64,000 nt of DNA from Budorcas taxicolor (GCF_023091745.1 NC_068924.1:72690832-72754831); one strand, 5' to 3'. Positions 1 to 10,520 are shown, counted from the first letter of the stretch. The notes: generated by a model not told the origin, from the letters alone. Translations and numbers: made by a program.

Positions 1-583
1 TATGAAAGCAAATTTAGTGGGGAAAAGGAGCTGACCTAATTAACTATGAAAACAGTTTTTCTTTTTTTTCTTTTTTTACTCAATACTAGAAAAAGGAGAC
101 ACAGTGATCAAACACTATACTGTCACTGATCTGTTCCCAGGGATCCAGGGTAGTCATTCTCTGTACTAAAGCTATGCACATATATACATATACACTAGAT
201 AATGAGGGCCAGGTTTCTCACTGTCAAAGAAAGGTATTACAAACAAGTAAGGAGAGGCTAGAACGAATGCTGCAATGCTGGATTACGACCAAGACACCAT
301 GCTTACTGCGACATACATACCCAAGTAAACGCAGACACGAATATAGTTTTGTGTGTATACACACATTTCCTAGCTCTGTCTGCTGAGAGGATCTGGAAGC
401 CAGTAACACTTCCATAACAGCAAGCACATTTAGCACTCAGATCTTGATTTCTAATAAGGGGAACTCGGACTCCCTGAAGAAGTGGCTGATTCTGAGACTG
501 AGTTCTAAAAAAAAAAAAAAAAAACACATATATAAGATGAGCCTGGAGCACCTTGTACTGTCAGAAAGAAGTAAGGAAGTGCT
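1..583. other. Sequence without a recognised element
   Basis: No gene or repeat family was recognised. The only notable feature is an uninterrupted run of 18 adenines at 507-524, which may be an old retroposon tail, although no body is visible upstream. Short open frames here have no protein-like composition. Confidence 0.5.
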
Positions 584-905
584 TCAGTTCAGTTCAGTCG
601 CTCAGTCGTGTCTGACTCTTTGCAACCACATGGACTGCAGCGCGCCAGGCCTCCCTGTCCATCACCAACTCCTGGAGTTCACTCAAACTCACGTCCATCG
701 AGTCGGTGATGCCATCCAACCATCTCATCCTCTGTCGTCCCCTTCTCCTCCTGCCCTCAATCTTTCCCAGCATCAGGGTCTTTTCAAATGAGTCAGCTTT
801 TTGCATCAGGTGGCCAAAGTATCGGAGCTTCAGCTTCAACACCAGTCTTTCCAATGAATATTCAGGACTGATCTCCTTTAGTATGGCCTGGTTGGATCTC
901 TTTAC
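584..905 (-). mobile_element. BovB LINE, 3'-terminal fragment
   Basis: Read on the minus strand, this is the last part of BovB: the C-terminal coding tail of ORF2 followed by the short 3' UTR. The terminal repeat of the element appears inverted as cagttcagttcagtcg at the left edge. An open frame at 594-854 (minus) still encodes the BovB tail with the RMRWLDGITDSMD-type motif. It is 5'-truncated, as is usual for LINE copies, and not autonomous. Confidence 0.9.
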
Positions 906-1013
906 CTACAAAGACAAAAAAAAAGGATGGAGATATATCAGTGACACAGGAGGATATACATAATAAGTCATTAGGGAAATTCAAGTTAAAGCAACATGGA
1001 GACACCACTACAC

Positions 1014-1303
1014 ACCTGTTGCTGCTGTTGCTGCTGCTGCTAAGTCACTTCAGTCATGTCCGACTCTGTGCGACCCCATAGACGGCAGCCCACCAGGCTC
1101 CCCCGTCCCTGGGATTCTCCAGGCAAGAACACTGGAGTGGGTTGCCATTTCCTTCTCCAATGCAACAAAGTGAAAAGTGAAAGTGAAGTCGCTCAGTCAT
1201 GTTCGACTCTTTGTGACCCCATGGACTGCAGCCCACCAGGCTCCTCCATCTGTGGGATTTTCCAGGCAAGAGTACTGGAGTGGGGTGCCATTGCCTTCTC
1301 CAC
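1014..1303 (-). mobile_element. Bov-A2 SINE (dimeric)
   Basis: Two BovA-type monomers are joined by an A/G-rich linker (gtgaaaagtgaaagtgaagtcgc at about 1169-1192). The CTG run at 1018-1041 is the complement of the CAG tail. This is the standard Bov-A2 structure in minus orientation. It lies inside the older L1. Confidence 0.92.
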
Positions 1304-1307
1304 AGAG

Positions 1308-1446
1308 AGGGACTGCTGCTGCTGCTGCTAAGTCGCTTCAGTCGTGTCCGACTCTGTGCGACCCCATAGACGGCAGCCCATCAGGCCCCACCATCCCTGG
1401 GATTCTCCAGGCAAGAACACTGGAGTGGGTTGCCATTGCCTTCTCC
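1308..1446 (-). mobile_element. BovA monomer SINE
   Basis: A single BovA unit directly abuts the preceding Bov-A2, with its own CTG tail at 1314-1330. The head-to-tail arrangement suggests either a second insertion at the same L1 site or a trimeric source element. Confidence 0.88.
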
Positions 1447-2114
1447 TTAGAAGAGCGAAAATCTGCAACATCAACACCACCAAGTACTAGTGAGGATGTG
1501 GAACATCAGGAGCATTCACTCACTCTAGTGAATGTGCAAAATGTTACAACCGTTTTGGAAGACAATTTGTCAATTTCTTATAGACCTAAACATAGTTTAT
1601 CCAGCAATTGCGCTCCTAAGCATGTGTGCAATTTATTTGAAAGCTGTGTCCACACAAAGCTTATACATGAATGTTCATGGCAGCTTTACTGACAACTGCC
1701 AAAACTTGGAAGCAAAGAAGATGTTCCAATAGGTGAATAGATAAGTGGATGGATAAACAAACTGCGGAACATTCATACAATGGAATATTATGTAGCAATA
1801 AAAAGAGATGAGCTCTCAAGCCACAAAGAGATGCAGGAATATTAAATGCATATAAGAGAAGCCAAGCTGAAAAGGCTATGCACTCTAATTCCAGCTATGT
1901 GGCATTCTGAAAGAGGCAAAACCATGCAGACAATAAAAAGATCAATGGTTAAAAATATCAGTTGCCTGGGGTTAGTGGGAGGAAGGATGAAGAAACAGTA
2001 CAGAAGGGACTTTTAGAGCAGTGAAACTACTCTGCATGTTACTACACTGGTGGATACATGTCACTATACATTGGTCAAAGCCCATAAAATGTACAAAATA
2101 AAGAGGGAACCCTA

Positions 2115-2262
2115 GGACTTCCCCGGTAATCCAGGGGCTAAACTTTGCCCTCCCAGGGCAGGAGGCCTGGGTATGATCTCTGCTCAAGGAACTAGATCCT
2201 GCATGCCACAGCTGAGACCATGCGTAGCCAAATAAATAAAAATAAATAAATAGAAAAAAAAT
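2115..2262 (+). mobile_element. CHR-type tRNA-derived SINE
   Basis: The element starts with a degenerate tRNA-like head (ggacttccccggtaatccagg) and includes a B-box-like region. It ends in a 'gccaaataaataaa' tail typical of cetartiodactyl CHR SINEs. It is inserted in the L1 3' UTR. Confidence 0.8.
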
Positions 2263-2489
2263 TTGTTAAGAGTGAACCCTTCTGTCAACTATGAACTATG
2301 GACTTCAGTTAGTAATAATGTGTCAGTATTGGCTCATCAGTTGTAACAAATCATGCAAGATATTAGTAATGGAGAAAAGTGTGTGTGGAGCAGTGAAGAA
2401 GGGGAACTTTTTGTATTTTCCACTCAATTTTTATATGAACCCCAAACTGCTCCAAAACATAAAGTCTATTCAGTGAAAATTTAAAAAAA

Positions 2490-2938
2490 GTCGGGGAGGG
2501 GAGTACACTGGCCCCCAACCTGATGAAGCTCTCAATGGCCAATGCTGGAATAATTTAGATAACAAAACAAATAATGATAGCATTGGTTATAACCCAAAGA
2601 ATAAAAATGAATATTCATGAGTCCATACTGCTATAAACAAATGATTAACTAAATAAATAAATGAAAGGGACACATCTTCCTTAGAGGGAATTCCAAATAA
2701 TAAATGTAGAGGGAATGGGGGCAGCAGAAAATCATTATTTGAATACAAGAGCAATCATTACTACTGGCAAGATGCACTGAATGATGTCCTCAAAGTCTCT
2801 CTCCAAATATGTCTATTCATTGCTGCGGTGGTTTTAATAAATATTCACAAATTCTTTCATACTCCTCCCTCTAGGAAGTGGGTATTAATTCTTTTCCCCT
2901 TGAGTAAGGCTGGACTTACTGACTCACTTCTGTCCAAC
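2490..2938. other. A/T-rich sequence, no element assigned
   Basis: This stretch is AT-rich and contains 'aataaataaatga'-like runs. It may be older L1 3' UTR material, but I cannot assign it. There is no coding signal. Confidence 0.4.
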
Positions 2939-3053
2939 AGACATGAATTTGAGCAAACTCCGGGAAATAGTGACGGACAGGGGAGCCTGGTGTGTTGCAG
3001 TCCATGGAACCGCAAAGAGTCAGACGTGACTTAGCAACTGAACGGCAACAGCA
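2939..3053 (+). mobile_element. BovB LINE 3' end (older type)
   Basis: This is the last approximately 110 bp of BovB. It is diverged and ends in an AAC/GCA-rich tail (actgaacggcaacagcaa) instead of the repeated ctgaa tail of younger copies. Confidence 0.82.
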
Positions 3054-3464
3054 ATCTGTCTAATAGAGTATGGGAGGGGAGAGAGTTTCTTTTCACAGAA
3101 GAACCTGGGAGACACCACCATAACCGAGTGAAACCAAGTGAGCAGGGATCAGTAATAAATCATGTTGATTTCATGTACTTCATGATATGATATGAGAAGG
3201 GGATTTCCACTTTTTTGATATCCTTCTCCAAAAACTAAACTCTCAGTCTAGCCATGAGGGAACATCAGATAAACTCAAACTGAGGCATGTTCTCCAAATG
3301 CCCAACCAGGACTTTCCAAAAGCGTCACTCGTGAAAGACAGAAAGACTGAGAAATTGTCACAGATGGGAGGAGATGAAGGAGGCAAGACACCTAAACATA
3401 ATATGCTGCCCTGGACTGGATCCTGGAACAGAAAACGGATGGGATCTGTGTAAAATCTATCCTT
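3054..3464 (+). mobile_element. Probable L1M 3' UTR fragment
   Basis: The part from about 3240 to 3455 resembles an L1M 3' UTR. Its landmarks are 'gaaattgtcacagatgggagg', 'ctggactggatcctggaacag' and a truncated end. The preceding 180 bp is unassigned. Confidence 0.55.
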
Positions 3465-3737
3465 TAGTGAATGAAAGTGAAAGTCACTCTCATGTCTGAC
3501 TCTTTATGACCCCATGGATGATACAGCCCATGGAATTCTCCAGGCCAGAATACTGGAGTGGGTAGCCTCTCTGTTCTCCCGGGGATCTTCCCAACACAGA
3601 GAAGACCAGAGATCAAACCCAGGTCTCCGGCATTGCTGCTGCTGCTACTGCTGCTAAGTCACTTCAGTCGTGTCCGACTCTGTGCGACCCCATAGATGGC
3701 AGATTCTTTACCAGCTGAACTACCAGGGAAACCCAAG
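3465..3737 (-). mobile_element. Bov-tA SINE split by a BovA piece
   Basis: The BovA-like half lies at 3468-3570 and the tRNA-like half continues to about 3633. A BovA terminal piece with CTG tail intrudes at 3634-3700. The remaining tRNA head (gattctttaccagctgaac through gggaaaccc) resumes at 3701-3737. This shows one SINE inside another. Confidence 0.8.
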
Positions 3738-3853
3738 AATACGGGAGTGGGTAGCCTGTGCCTTCTCCAGCAGATCTTCCCGACCTAGGAATCCAACCAG
3801 GGTCTCCAGCACTGCAGGTGGATTCTTTTCCCGCTGAGCCACCAGGGAAGCCT
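3738..3853 (-). mobile_element. Second Bov-tA tRNA-type half
   Basis: A further tRNA-derived half with a short BovA stub abuts the previous SINE and ends in 'gagccaccagggaagcc'. This duplicated-head structure also occurs at 59500-59823. Confidence 0.8.
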
Positions 3854-4603
3854 AGTACTGCTCCAATGTCAGTACTAGGTCCTATGTATTTCAGTGTCCT
3901 ATGGTTGCTGACATTTACAACATTATACTGTGTCCTATATTCCAAATTCCCAAAGATTTTTCTTTTTTCATTGAATTATGGATGAATTTTTATTTTTATA
4001 TTTAAATGGGTTCAGTGTCGATGACCAGTGTGCTTTCTCTGGCTTCTCCACTCTGAGCCATTTATTTTGATAAATCCCTTTGTTGACTACATCTCACTGC
4101 ACAGTAGTTTGTGGTTTTCAAGAAGGACTAGGAGGGAATTGTCATCCCCTATGTTCTTGGATGTTTGGGAATGTCTGTCTGAGGGCTTTCTTTGAAGGAA
4201 ATTTATCTGGGTATAATTCCTTGGGTCACAGTTTCTGTTCTTCAGCCCCTTGTCAATGGTATCGCCTGACTCTGGCACAGAACAGCTATAGAGAGATGTC
4301 TGCAGCCAGTCGGATTTCCCCTACTCATGTGACTTGAGGTTTGCACCTTGATGCCCATAAGATTCTTTAGCCTTGATGTTCAGTAGCTTCATTAGAATAT
4401 CATACTTGATGCTGATGATCCTGAATCAGTGTTGTATCTCCACATTCATATTTTTATTTCAGGAAAGTTTGGGCCTGTTGTCTGAATATTTCTCATCATT
4501 GTTCCATTTCTTCTTTTTTCCTTTTCAGGAACCCTAAACTGTGCAAATGTTTTATCTCTTGGGTTTGTCCTCCACATTTGTAGTCTTTCTGATAATTATT
4601 TGT
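3854..4603 (-). mobile_element. Very old L1M fragment (4120-4603) and flank
   Basis: From about 4190, text such as 'gaaatttatctgggtataattcc' and 'tctgaatatttctcatcattg' follows the reverse complement of an L1MC/ME-type 3' region. Identity is low. 3854-4120 is unassigned. No coding frame remains. Confidence 0.5.
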
Positions 4604-4820
4604 TGGGCTTACCAGGTGGCTCAGTGGTAAAGAATCTGTCTGCCAGTGCAGGAGACTTGGATTCAATAGCTGGGTGGGGAAGATCCCCAGGAGAAGGAAA
4701 TGGCAACCCACTCCAATACTCTTGCATGGAAAGTCCCATGGACAGAGGAGCCTGGCAGGCTACAGTCCATAGGGTCACTAAAGAGTCGGACAAAACTTGG
4801 CAACTAAATGACAACAAATA
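4604..4820 (+). mobile_element. Bov-tA SINE
   Basis: This is a full tRNA-head plus BovA-tail SINE. It runs from gggcttaccaggtggctcagtgg through a B-box-like region to the 'agagtcggacaaaacttggcaact' tail. The orientation is opposite to the SINEs at 3465-3853, so the two could pair if transcribed together. Confidence 0.92.
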
Positions 4821-4966
4821 ACTATTTGTTATGGGCTGAGTTATATCCCCTCAAAAAGATATAATGAAGTCCTCGCAGCCAGTACCCCAGAAGGTGACCT
4901 TGTTGATAAACAGAAGTATTGATATAATGAATTAAGATGAGGTGGGACTGGATTAGAGTGGACCCT

Positions 4967-5190
4967 TTGCCCAGGTGACTCAGATGGTAAAGGATCTCCC
5001 TGCAGGGCAGAAGAACCAGGTTTGATCCCTGGGTTGGGAAGATCCCCTGGAGAAGGGAATGGGAACCTTTCCGAGATTCTCGCCTGGAGAATCCCAAGGA
5101 CAGAGGAGCCTGGTGGGCTGCAGTCCACGGGGTCACAAAGAGTCGGACACGACTGAGCGACTAACGCTTTCACTTGCACTTTCCGTTCAG
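4967..5190 (+). mobile_element. Bov-tA SINE inside the LTR
   Basis: The tRNA-like head 'tgcccaggtgactcagatgg' is followed by a BovA body and the tail 'gagcgactaacgctttcac'. It is nested in the MLT1-like LTR and so is younger than it. Confidence 0.92.
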
Positions 5191-5416
5191 CAGGACTGGC
5201 GCCCTTATAAGAAGACCATGTTATTTGTGATGATGGAGGCTGAGATGGGAGTGAGTTACAGCCACAAACCAGAGAATGCCAGCATGGCCTGCAGTCCCCA
5301 GGAGTTAGGGGACAGCTGTGACACAGACTTCCCCCCGCCCCCCAGAGTCCACAGAAAGAGCCAACTCTGCTGACACCTGGATTTCAGACTTCTGGTCTGC
5401 GGCACTGCGGTAGTAG

Positions 5417-5456
5417 TGAAAGTCGCTCAGGCATGTCCGACCCTGCGACCCCGTGT
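5417..5456 (-). mobile_element. Short BovA/Bov-tA stub
   Basis: About 40 bp matches the terminal BovA segment (gaaagtcgctcaggcatgtc). It lies within the LTR 3' end and is probably a severely truncated insertion. Confidence 0.65.
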
Positions 5457-5530
5457 GGGAGAATACATTTCTGTTGAGGCACCCCATTGGTGTGCGTTTG
5501 ATACAGCAGCCCGAAGGAAGCAACACGCTC

Positions 5531-6474
5531 CATCTGTATGCTTGTTCGTTCTTTCCTGTTTACTTTTGTGTGTTTTTGTTCAGGTGCTTCATTCCGTGCC
5601 TTTTCTCGACTCCAGGCTTCTGTTCATTCTCAGTTGTTTTCCTTCTTTCCAATGTCTTTTTCATTTCTAAACGTTTGTCCTTGTGGCTTCCACTTCTCTC
5701 CTGAGGGCCGCCAACTCACTCTCTGTCTGTCTGCTGCCTTACAGTCCCTTAAAAACCTTGACCTCTTGGCTCATTCAGAGAGGTCCGACCGCCTGCAACC
5801 CGAGTCGGTGGAGAGCTGGGCCTGAACCCTCCCTCTGTTTTTGTCTGTTAAATAATTCCTCTTGTGCTGTGAGCTCTTGTGCTCTTTGCTCACTCCCATT
5901 CCCTCTTTTCCACCGCCAGTCCCAGGACGCTTCTTTGTGATTATCATTCATCTTGGAACAGGCCGGCCGTTTGTCAAAGGAGGATGTTGAAAGAAACAGC
6001 GTAGGTAATCCGGGAGTGATGAGGGTTTGTGTTTTCCGACTTGTTCTTACTAAATCCTTCATTTCCTTGTCTGGGAGCTCACGGGCCTTCAGTCTCAGAC
6101 CTCAGGACTCGCTGACTCTCAGGAAAAGCCTCCGGGCTGCCAAGCTTCAGAGTTGCAATCTGCAGTTTCCACTGTCTCCCTCCTTCCCCATCTCAGCCTA
6201 GCAGCCTCCTTGTGCTGGGAGGCGTTGGGTGCTGGGCAGGGAGAGGTGCTGGGTCTGCAAGCTGCCTGCCCAGCCCACACCGTCCTGTGATATTGAGCTG
6301 GATCTGAACCAGAAGTGTCCAGTGCCTCCATGCTCTGTACTCAGCCCAGACCTTGTCATCCGCTGAGCAGACCTCACAACTGCGCCAGCTGGAGAGACAA
6401 CCACTACCTCCTCAGACCTCTGTCTCCCCTCTTGTTTGAGGTTGTCTTTTGTAGCATTGTACTTTCTGTTTAGT
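5531..6474. other. Single-copy region
   Basis: No recognised repeat or gene. The sequence is pyrimidine-biased to about 5750 and balanced after that. It contains the palindrome ggccggcc near 5962. Open frames on both strands overlap each other and none looks like a protein. Confidence 0.5.
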
Positions 6475-6583
6475 AAAAGAAAGAGGTGCACAGCAAAGGA
6501 AACCATCAACAAAATGAAAGGAAACCTATCAGATAAGGGATTAATAATTAGCATTATTATTTTTATTAATTAGTTTGAATTAA

Positions 6584-6690
6584 TGAACTCCAGGAGTTCG
6601 TGATGGACAGAGAGGCCTGGCGTGCTGTGATTCATGGGGTCGCAAAGAGTCGGACACGACTGAGCGACTGAACTGAACTGAACTGAATGT
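6584..6690 (+). mobile_element. BovB LINE 3' terminus
   Basis: This is only the last approximately 105 bp of BovB, ending in repeated ctgaa units (gaactgaactgaactga). It is inserted in the L1 after an AT-rich stretch. Confidence 0.92.
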
Positions 6691-6883
6691 CCAAAATCTA
6701 TAAACAAATACAACTCAATAGCAAAAAAAAAAAAAAAAAAAAGACAAAACCCAGACCGTCCCACAAAAAAAATCCAGTTGAAAAATGAGCAGATGATCTG
6801 AATAGACATTTTCCCAAAGAAAATGTCTATACAGATGGCCAATGGACATATGAAAAGATGCTCAACATCACTAATTATTAGTG

Positions 6884-7003
6884 CCAATCACTCAGTCGTG
6901 CCTGACTCTGTGCAACCCCATGGACTGTAGCCCCACCAGGCTCTTCTATCCATGAGATTTCCCAAGCAAGAATACTGGAGTGGGTTGCCATTTCCTTCTC
7001 CAG
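6884..7003 (-). mobile_element. Bov-tA/BovA half element
   Basis: This is the BovA part of a SINE in minus orientation. The flanks cactaattattag and cactgactattag look like a decayed target-site duplication, consistent with an independent insertion in the L1. Confidence 0.8.
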
Positions 7004-7453
7004 GCCACTGACTATTAGGAAAATGCAAACTAAAACCACAGTGATTTATCACCTCACACCTGTTAGAATGTGTATTATCAAAAAAAAAATAATGATAAGT
7101 GTTGGCAAGGATGTAGAGAAAAGAGAATCCTTGTGCACTGTTGATGGAAATGTGAATTGATTGGTACAGCCACTATGGAAAACAGTATGGAGATTCTTCA
7201 AGAAATTTAAAATAGAGCTATCATTTTGATCCAGCTATTCCACTTCTGGATGTTTATCTGAAGAAAAGGGAAATACTAGTTTGAAGATACATAAGCACCT
7301 TTATGTTCATGGCAGTGTTATTTACAACGGCCAAGATATGGAAGCTACTTAGGTATCAGTCAATAAACACACATACAATGGAAAGCTACTCAGCCATTAA
7401 AAAAAAGTGGAATTTTCCTATTTTCAACAACATGGATGGAACTTGAAGGTATT

Positions 7454-7647
7454 GAAAGTGAAAGTCTCTCAGTCATGTCTGACTCTTTGCAACCCCATGG
7501 ACTGTATGGTCTATGAAATTCTCCAGTCCAGAATACTGGAGTGGGTAGCCTGTCCCTTCCCCAGGGGACCTTCCCAACCCAGGGATCGAACCTAGATCTC
7601 CTGCAATGCAGGAGGACTGTTTACCAGCTGAGCCACAAGGGAAGCCC
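7454..7647 (-). mobile_element. Bov-tA SINE with 10-bp target duplication
   Basis: A full tRNA-head SINE in minus orientation is flanked by identical tgaaggtatt at 7444-7453 and 7648-7657. The duplication is perfect and proves the insertion boundaries. The host L1 text is continuous when the SINE is removed. Confidence 0.96.
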
Positions 7648-7943
7648 TGAAGGTATTATGCTAAGTGAAATAAATCAGAGAGAAAGACAAATACTACATG
7701 ACTTCACTTATATGTGGAATCTAAAAAACAAAACAAACAAAACAAAACTCAAAGATACAGAGTGGTGGTTTCAGAGGTGAAGGGGCTGGGGGAGTGGGTG
7801 AAATGGGTTAAGGGAGTTAAGAGGTACAAGCTATCTGATAAATTACTTATCTGATAAAATACTCATGGGAATACAAAGTAAAGCACGGTGACTATAGTCA
7901 ATAATATTGTATCACATATTTGAAAGTGGCTAAGAGCAAATCT

Positions 7944-8070
7944 CAGAGAAGGCAATGGCACCCCACTCCAGTACTCTTGCCTGGAAAATCCCATGGACAG
8001 AAGAGCCTGGTAGGCTGCAGTCCATGGGGTCGCTAAGAGTTGGGCACGACTGAGGCGACTTAGCAGCAGC
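7944..8070 (+). mobile_element. BovA SINE (first at a reused site)
   Basis: A BovA unit ends in a CAG tail and is flanked by aagagcaaatct at 7932-7943 and 8071-8082. It is the first of three retroelements separated by copies of this 12-mer. Confidence 0.92.
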
Positions 8071-8082
8071 AAGAGCAAATCT

Positions 8083-8366
8083 GTTCTGGGTGTTCATCAG
8101 AAGGACTGATGCTGAAGCTGAAACTCCAATACTTTGGCCACCTCATGCAAAGAGTTGACTCATTGGAAAAGACCCTGATGCTGGGAAAGATTGAGGGCAG
8201 GAGGAGAAGGGGAAGACAGAGGATGAGATGGCTGGATGGCATCACCGACTCGATGGACATGAGTTTGAGTGAACTCCGGGAGTTTGTGATGGACAGGGAG
8301 GCCTGGCGTGCTGCAATTCATAGTGTCATAAAGAGTCGGACACGACTGAGCGACTGAACTGAATTG
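8083..8366 (+). mobile_element. BovB LINE 3' fragment (second at the site)
   Basis: This is a 5'-truncated BovB tail with the ctgaa-repeat end. The C-terminal coding tail is still open (8109-8357). It is flanked by aagagcaaatct on the left (8071-8082) and aaaagcaaatct on the right (8367-8378). Confidence 0.93.
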
Positions 8367-8378
8367 AAAAGCAAATCT

Positions 8379-8499
8379 CAATGGCACCCCACTCCAATAT
8401 TCTTGCCTGGAGAATCCCAGGGACGGGGGAGCCTGGTGGGCTGCTGTCTATAGGGTTGCACAGAGTCGGACACGACTGAAGTGACTTAGCAGCAGCAGC
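8379..8499 (+). mobile_element. BovA SINE (third at the site)
   Basis: A BovA unit with CAG tail is followed by a fourth copy of the target word (aagagcaaatct, 8500-8511). After that the L1 3' UTR resumes. Confidence 0.92.
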
Positions 8500-8600
8500 A
8501 AGAGCAAATCTTAAAAGTTCATTTCACAGTGTACAAATATTAAATCATATTGTACACCTGAAAGTAAAATAATACGTCAATTACATCTTATTTTTTTAAT

Positions 8601-9527
8601 TGTAAAAAAAAAGAGAGAGAGCGCTTGCTTTCTTCCCCCCCTTCTCCAAATTAACTGTTGCTTTTAGTGGTTTTGGGTACACGAAACAGAGTCAATCAGC
8701 CCTCAATCTGCCATTTTAAGCTCCTGCATTCTTTGAAAACCCTTCCCTTAGCTTCCAGGACCTGAAATACATGCCTAATATTCCTCTTTTCTTGCAGACC
8801 ACTCCTTCTTTGTGGGCCTTGCTCCATCCTCCTGTATCCATGCGATGTGGGCAGGATGGAGGTGCCTCTGCAGGCCACACCACTGGTAAGGGGAGGAGCT
8901 GGGGTTCCAGTGTCAGGCACCCCTCCACCACTACGGGGCAGGGCTTCTTGGGTGTGAGCTCATAGCCACTGGGCACAGTCTCCGCTGTAGCTCCTGAGGA
9001 ACCGCTATGCCATCCTTGCTCCCTTCTCAGGCCAGAGTCCCGGAAAAAACAACCAGAGGCACTCACAGGAAGAGGGATTTTTCCCACCTCCTTGCATCAG
9101 CCACAGGTCTGGGAGAGGGGTCTATCGGCCTCCGAGAATCCTGGATACGGACTCACCTGAAACGTCATGGGGATTGTAGTGACAGGAACAGCAGTTTCCA
9201 ATTATAAACAAGCCCTCAGGAAACTGTCCCCAGCCACCTGGTGCCATGTATTGGGCTAAGCAATGGATAGTAGGGCCTCTCAGCAGTGAGGATGGGGGTG
9301 AACCCTAGACTCTACCATTGACTGATTTAGGGAGCACCTTGAGAATGGCCCCCCTCTTTTACCTCCGAGTCTCCATGTGTCTAGTGGGTGTGGTGGTCTG
9401 GAGGATTTCTGTGTCTTTGCCGCTACTGAGGCTCCTGGATTTTGGACCCCCTCCAAGCCATCTCCCAGGGGCTCATCTTGCTCCTCATTCCTCCTGCAAG
9501 TCAGCTTGGGCACCTGTCAGTCTGTCA
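8601..9527. other. Single-copy region
   Basis: After the L1 tail (poly-A and GA run at about 8603-8623) there is about 900 bp of moderately GC-rich sequence without a recognised repeat. Overlapping open frames on both strands look random. Confidence 0.5.
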
Positions 9528-9650
9528 GTTCAGTTGTTCAGTCGTGTCCAACTCTTTCAACCCCATGGACTGCAGCACGCCAGGCCTCCCTGTCCATCAC
9601 CAACTCCCGGAGTTCACTCAGACTCATGTCTGTTGAGTCGGTGATGCCAG
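9528..9650 (-). mobile_element. BovB LINE 3' fragment
   Basis: About 120 bp of inverted BovB 3' end begins with cagttcagttgttcagtcg and stops at 'gagtcggtgatgcca'. Confidence 0.88.
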
Positions 9651-10130
9651 CTGAGTGGGGATCCTTCTCTGAGACTTCTCCAGGGTGTATCTGAGACTAG
9701 GGCCAGCGGGGCAGCACTGGGATGCTTGTTTCTGAGGTCCTCGGGGCACCACGATATTCACTCTTTCTTGTCAGTGGAAGGGGAGCTCAGGACTTCTCTT
9801 CCCCAAGGAGCAACTTCATGGCTGGTTGGGCGGGATTCCGCTGGACCCGGGGAGCTGGTGAACTGGAGGTTGCCGGGGCTCTGAGGGAAACTTTCTGACC
9901 AAGGGCAGTTTTCTGGTTCAGCATTTGGCCCTCTACACTCCAAAGGAAGTCTCTACTTACTCCAGGGACACGGTCTCAAGTCCTGGGGGAGGCTACATTA
10001 CAGGGCATAGTTGAGAACTGGGCTGGGGTCAAAGGTTGGGTGACAAGTGGACTTTGAGTCTTATTTCCAGTTGCTAAGACCTTTTGATCTTCCTGCCGTC
10101 CTGTCGTTTCCTTTCTTCTAGCCTCAGGTT
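9651..10130. other. Single-copy region
   Basis: No recognised repeat, gene or regulatory motif cluster. Confidence 0.5.
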
Positions 10131-10300
10131 ATGAAAGGAGAGGATAGACCTTCCATCCATCCTTCTATCCATCTATCCATTCAGCATCCATCCAACCATC
10201 CGAAGGCCATCTGTCCATTCTCTGTATATCACCCATCATTCTCCATCTCCTCATCTTTTCAGTCTTTAACCATCCATCCATCATCTATTGATTCAGCCTC
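10131..10300. repeat. Degenerate (TCCA)n tandem repeat
   Basis: Interrupted runs of tccatcca, atccatctatcc and related tetranucleotides are densest at 10148-10200 and recur at 10270-10285. The array is imperfect and therefore probably old and stable. Confidence 0.8.
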
Positions 10301-10374
10301 TCCTCCCTCACTCTGAAAACTCCTTGTTCGAGAAACCATAGGCTTAATGACAATAGCAACAGCAGTATTGCTGT

Positions 10375-10520
10375 GGACAGTAATGGTCCCCATCTATTGA
10401 GAGCTGACAATGTGTTAGATGCTGTGTTCACTGAATGATCTGTTAGATGCTGTGATCACTGAATGATCTCATTTAATCTATGCCTATCTAGTATCCACAT
10501 TCAGTCTACTAATGCATCCA
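10375..10520 (-). mobile_element. MIR-like fragment with internal duplication
   Basis: 'ctattgagagctgacaatgtg' and 'gaatgatctcatttaatc' resemble the reverse complement of a MIR 3' end. A 28-bp unit is duplicated within it (see 10413-10468). Confidence 0.55.
10413..10468. repeat. 28-bp tandem duplication
   Basis: Two adjacent 28-bp units at 10413-10440 and 10441-10468 both begin tgttagatgctgtg and end in gatc. They differ at one position (t to a). The near identity suggests a recent local duplication. Confidence 0.9.

Larger units (their letters stand above)
965..2480 (+). mobile_element. Ancient L1 (L1M) 3' end, interrupted by SINEs
   Basis: Segments at about 965-1013, 1447-2114 and 2263-2480 follow the order of an L1M ORF2 end and 3' UTR. 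Recognisable landmarks are the 'gaggatgtgga' stretch, 'cccagcaatt'-like text, 'aatggaatattatgtagcaataaaaa', and a tail resembling 'aaaataaagtctatt'. Two younger insertions split it: Bov-A elements at 1014-1446 and a CHR-type SINE at 2115-2262. No coding capacity survives. Confidence 0.8.
4825..5530 (+). mobile_element. MLT1-like MaLR LTR, interrupted
   Basis: The LTR begins with 'tgttatgggctgagttatatcccctc', continues after a SINE with 'cccttataagaagacc', and ends near 5530 with 'cagacttctgg' and 'aatacatttctgttgaggcaccc'. A Bov-tA (4967-5190) and a short stub (5417-5456) interrupt it. It is a relic LTR with no internal genes. The MLT1 family name is from memory. Confidence 0.7.
6475..8600 (+). 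mobile_element. L1 3' region, host of six insertions
   Basis: The backbone follows an artiodactyl L1MA-type ORF2 end and 3' UTR: 'acagcaaaggaaaccatcaac', 'ctgaatagacattttcccaaag', 'gtgcactgttgatgg', 'ctcagccattaaaaa', and an ending near 'gtacacctgaaa...aataat'. The coding frame is destroyed by stops and insertions at 6584, 6884, 7454, 7944, 8083 and 8379. An A run at 6723-6742 is internal slippage of an A-rich site. Confidence 0.85.

Noticed and set aside
1018..1041. CTG trinucleotide run as an expandable repeat
   Set aside because: It is the complement of the CAG tail of a Bov-A SINE; the same run appears at 1314, 3634, 15585 and 22678 for the same reason.
4825..5530. Endogenous retrovirus with coding genes
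   Set aside because: Only solitary LTR-like sequence is present; no internal gag, pol or env region is visible here or at the other MLT1-like copies.
10131..10300. CRISPR-like array
   Set aside because: The repeats are tetranucleotide slippage products without spacers, and the DNA is mammalian.
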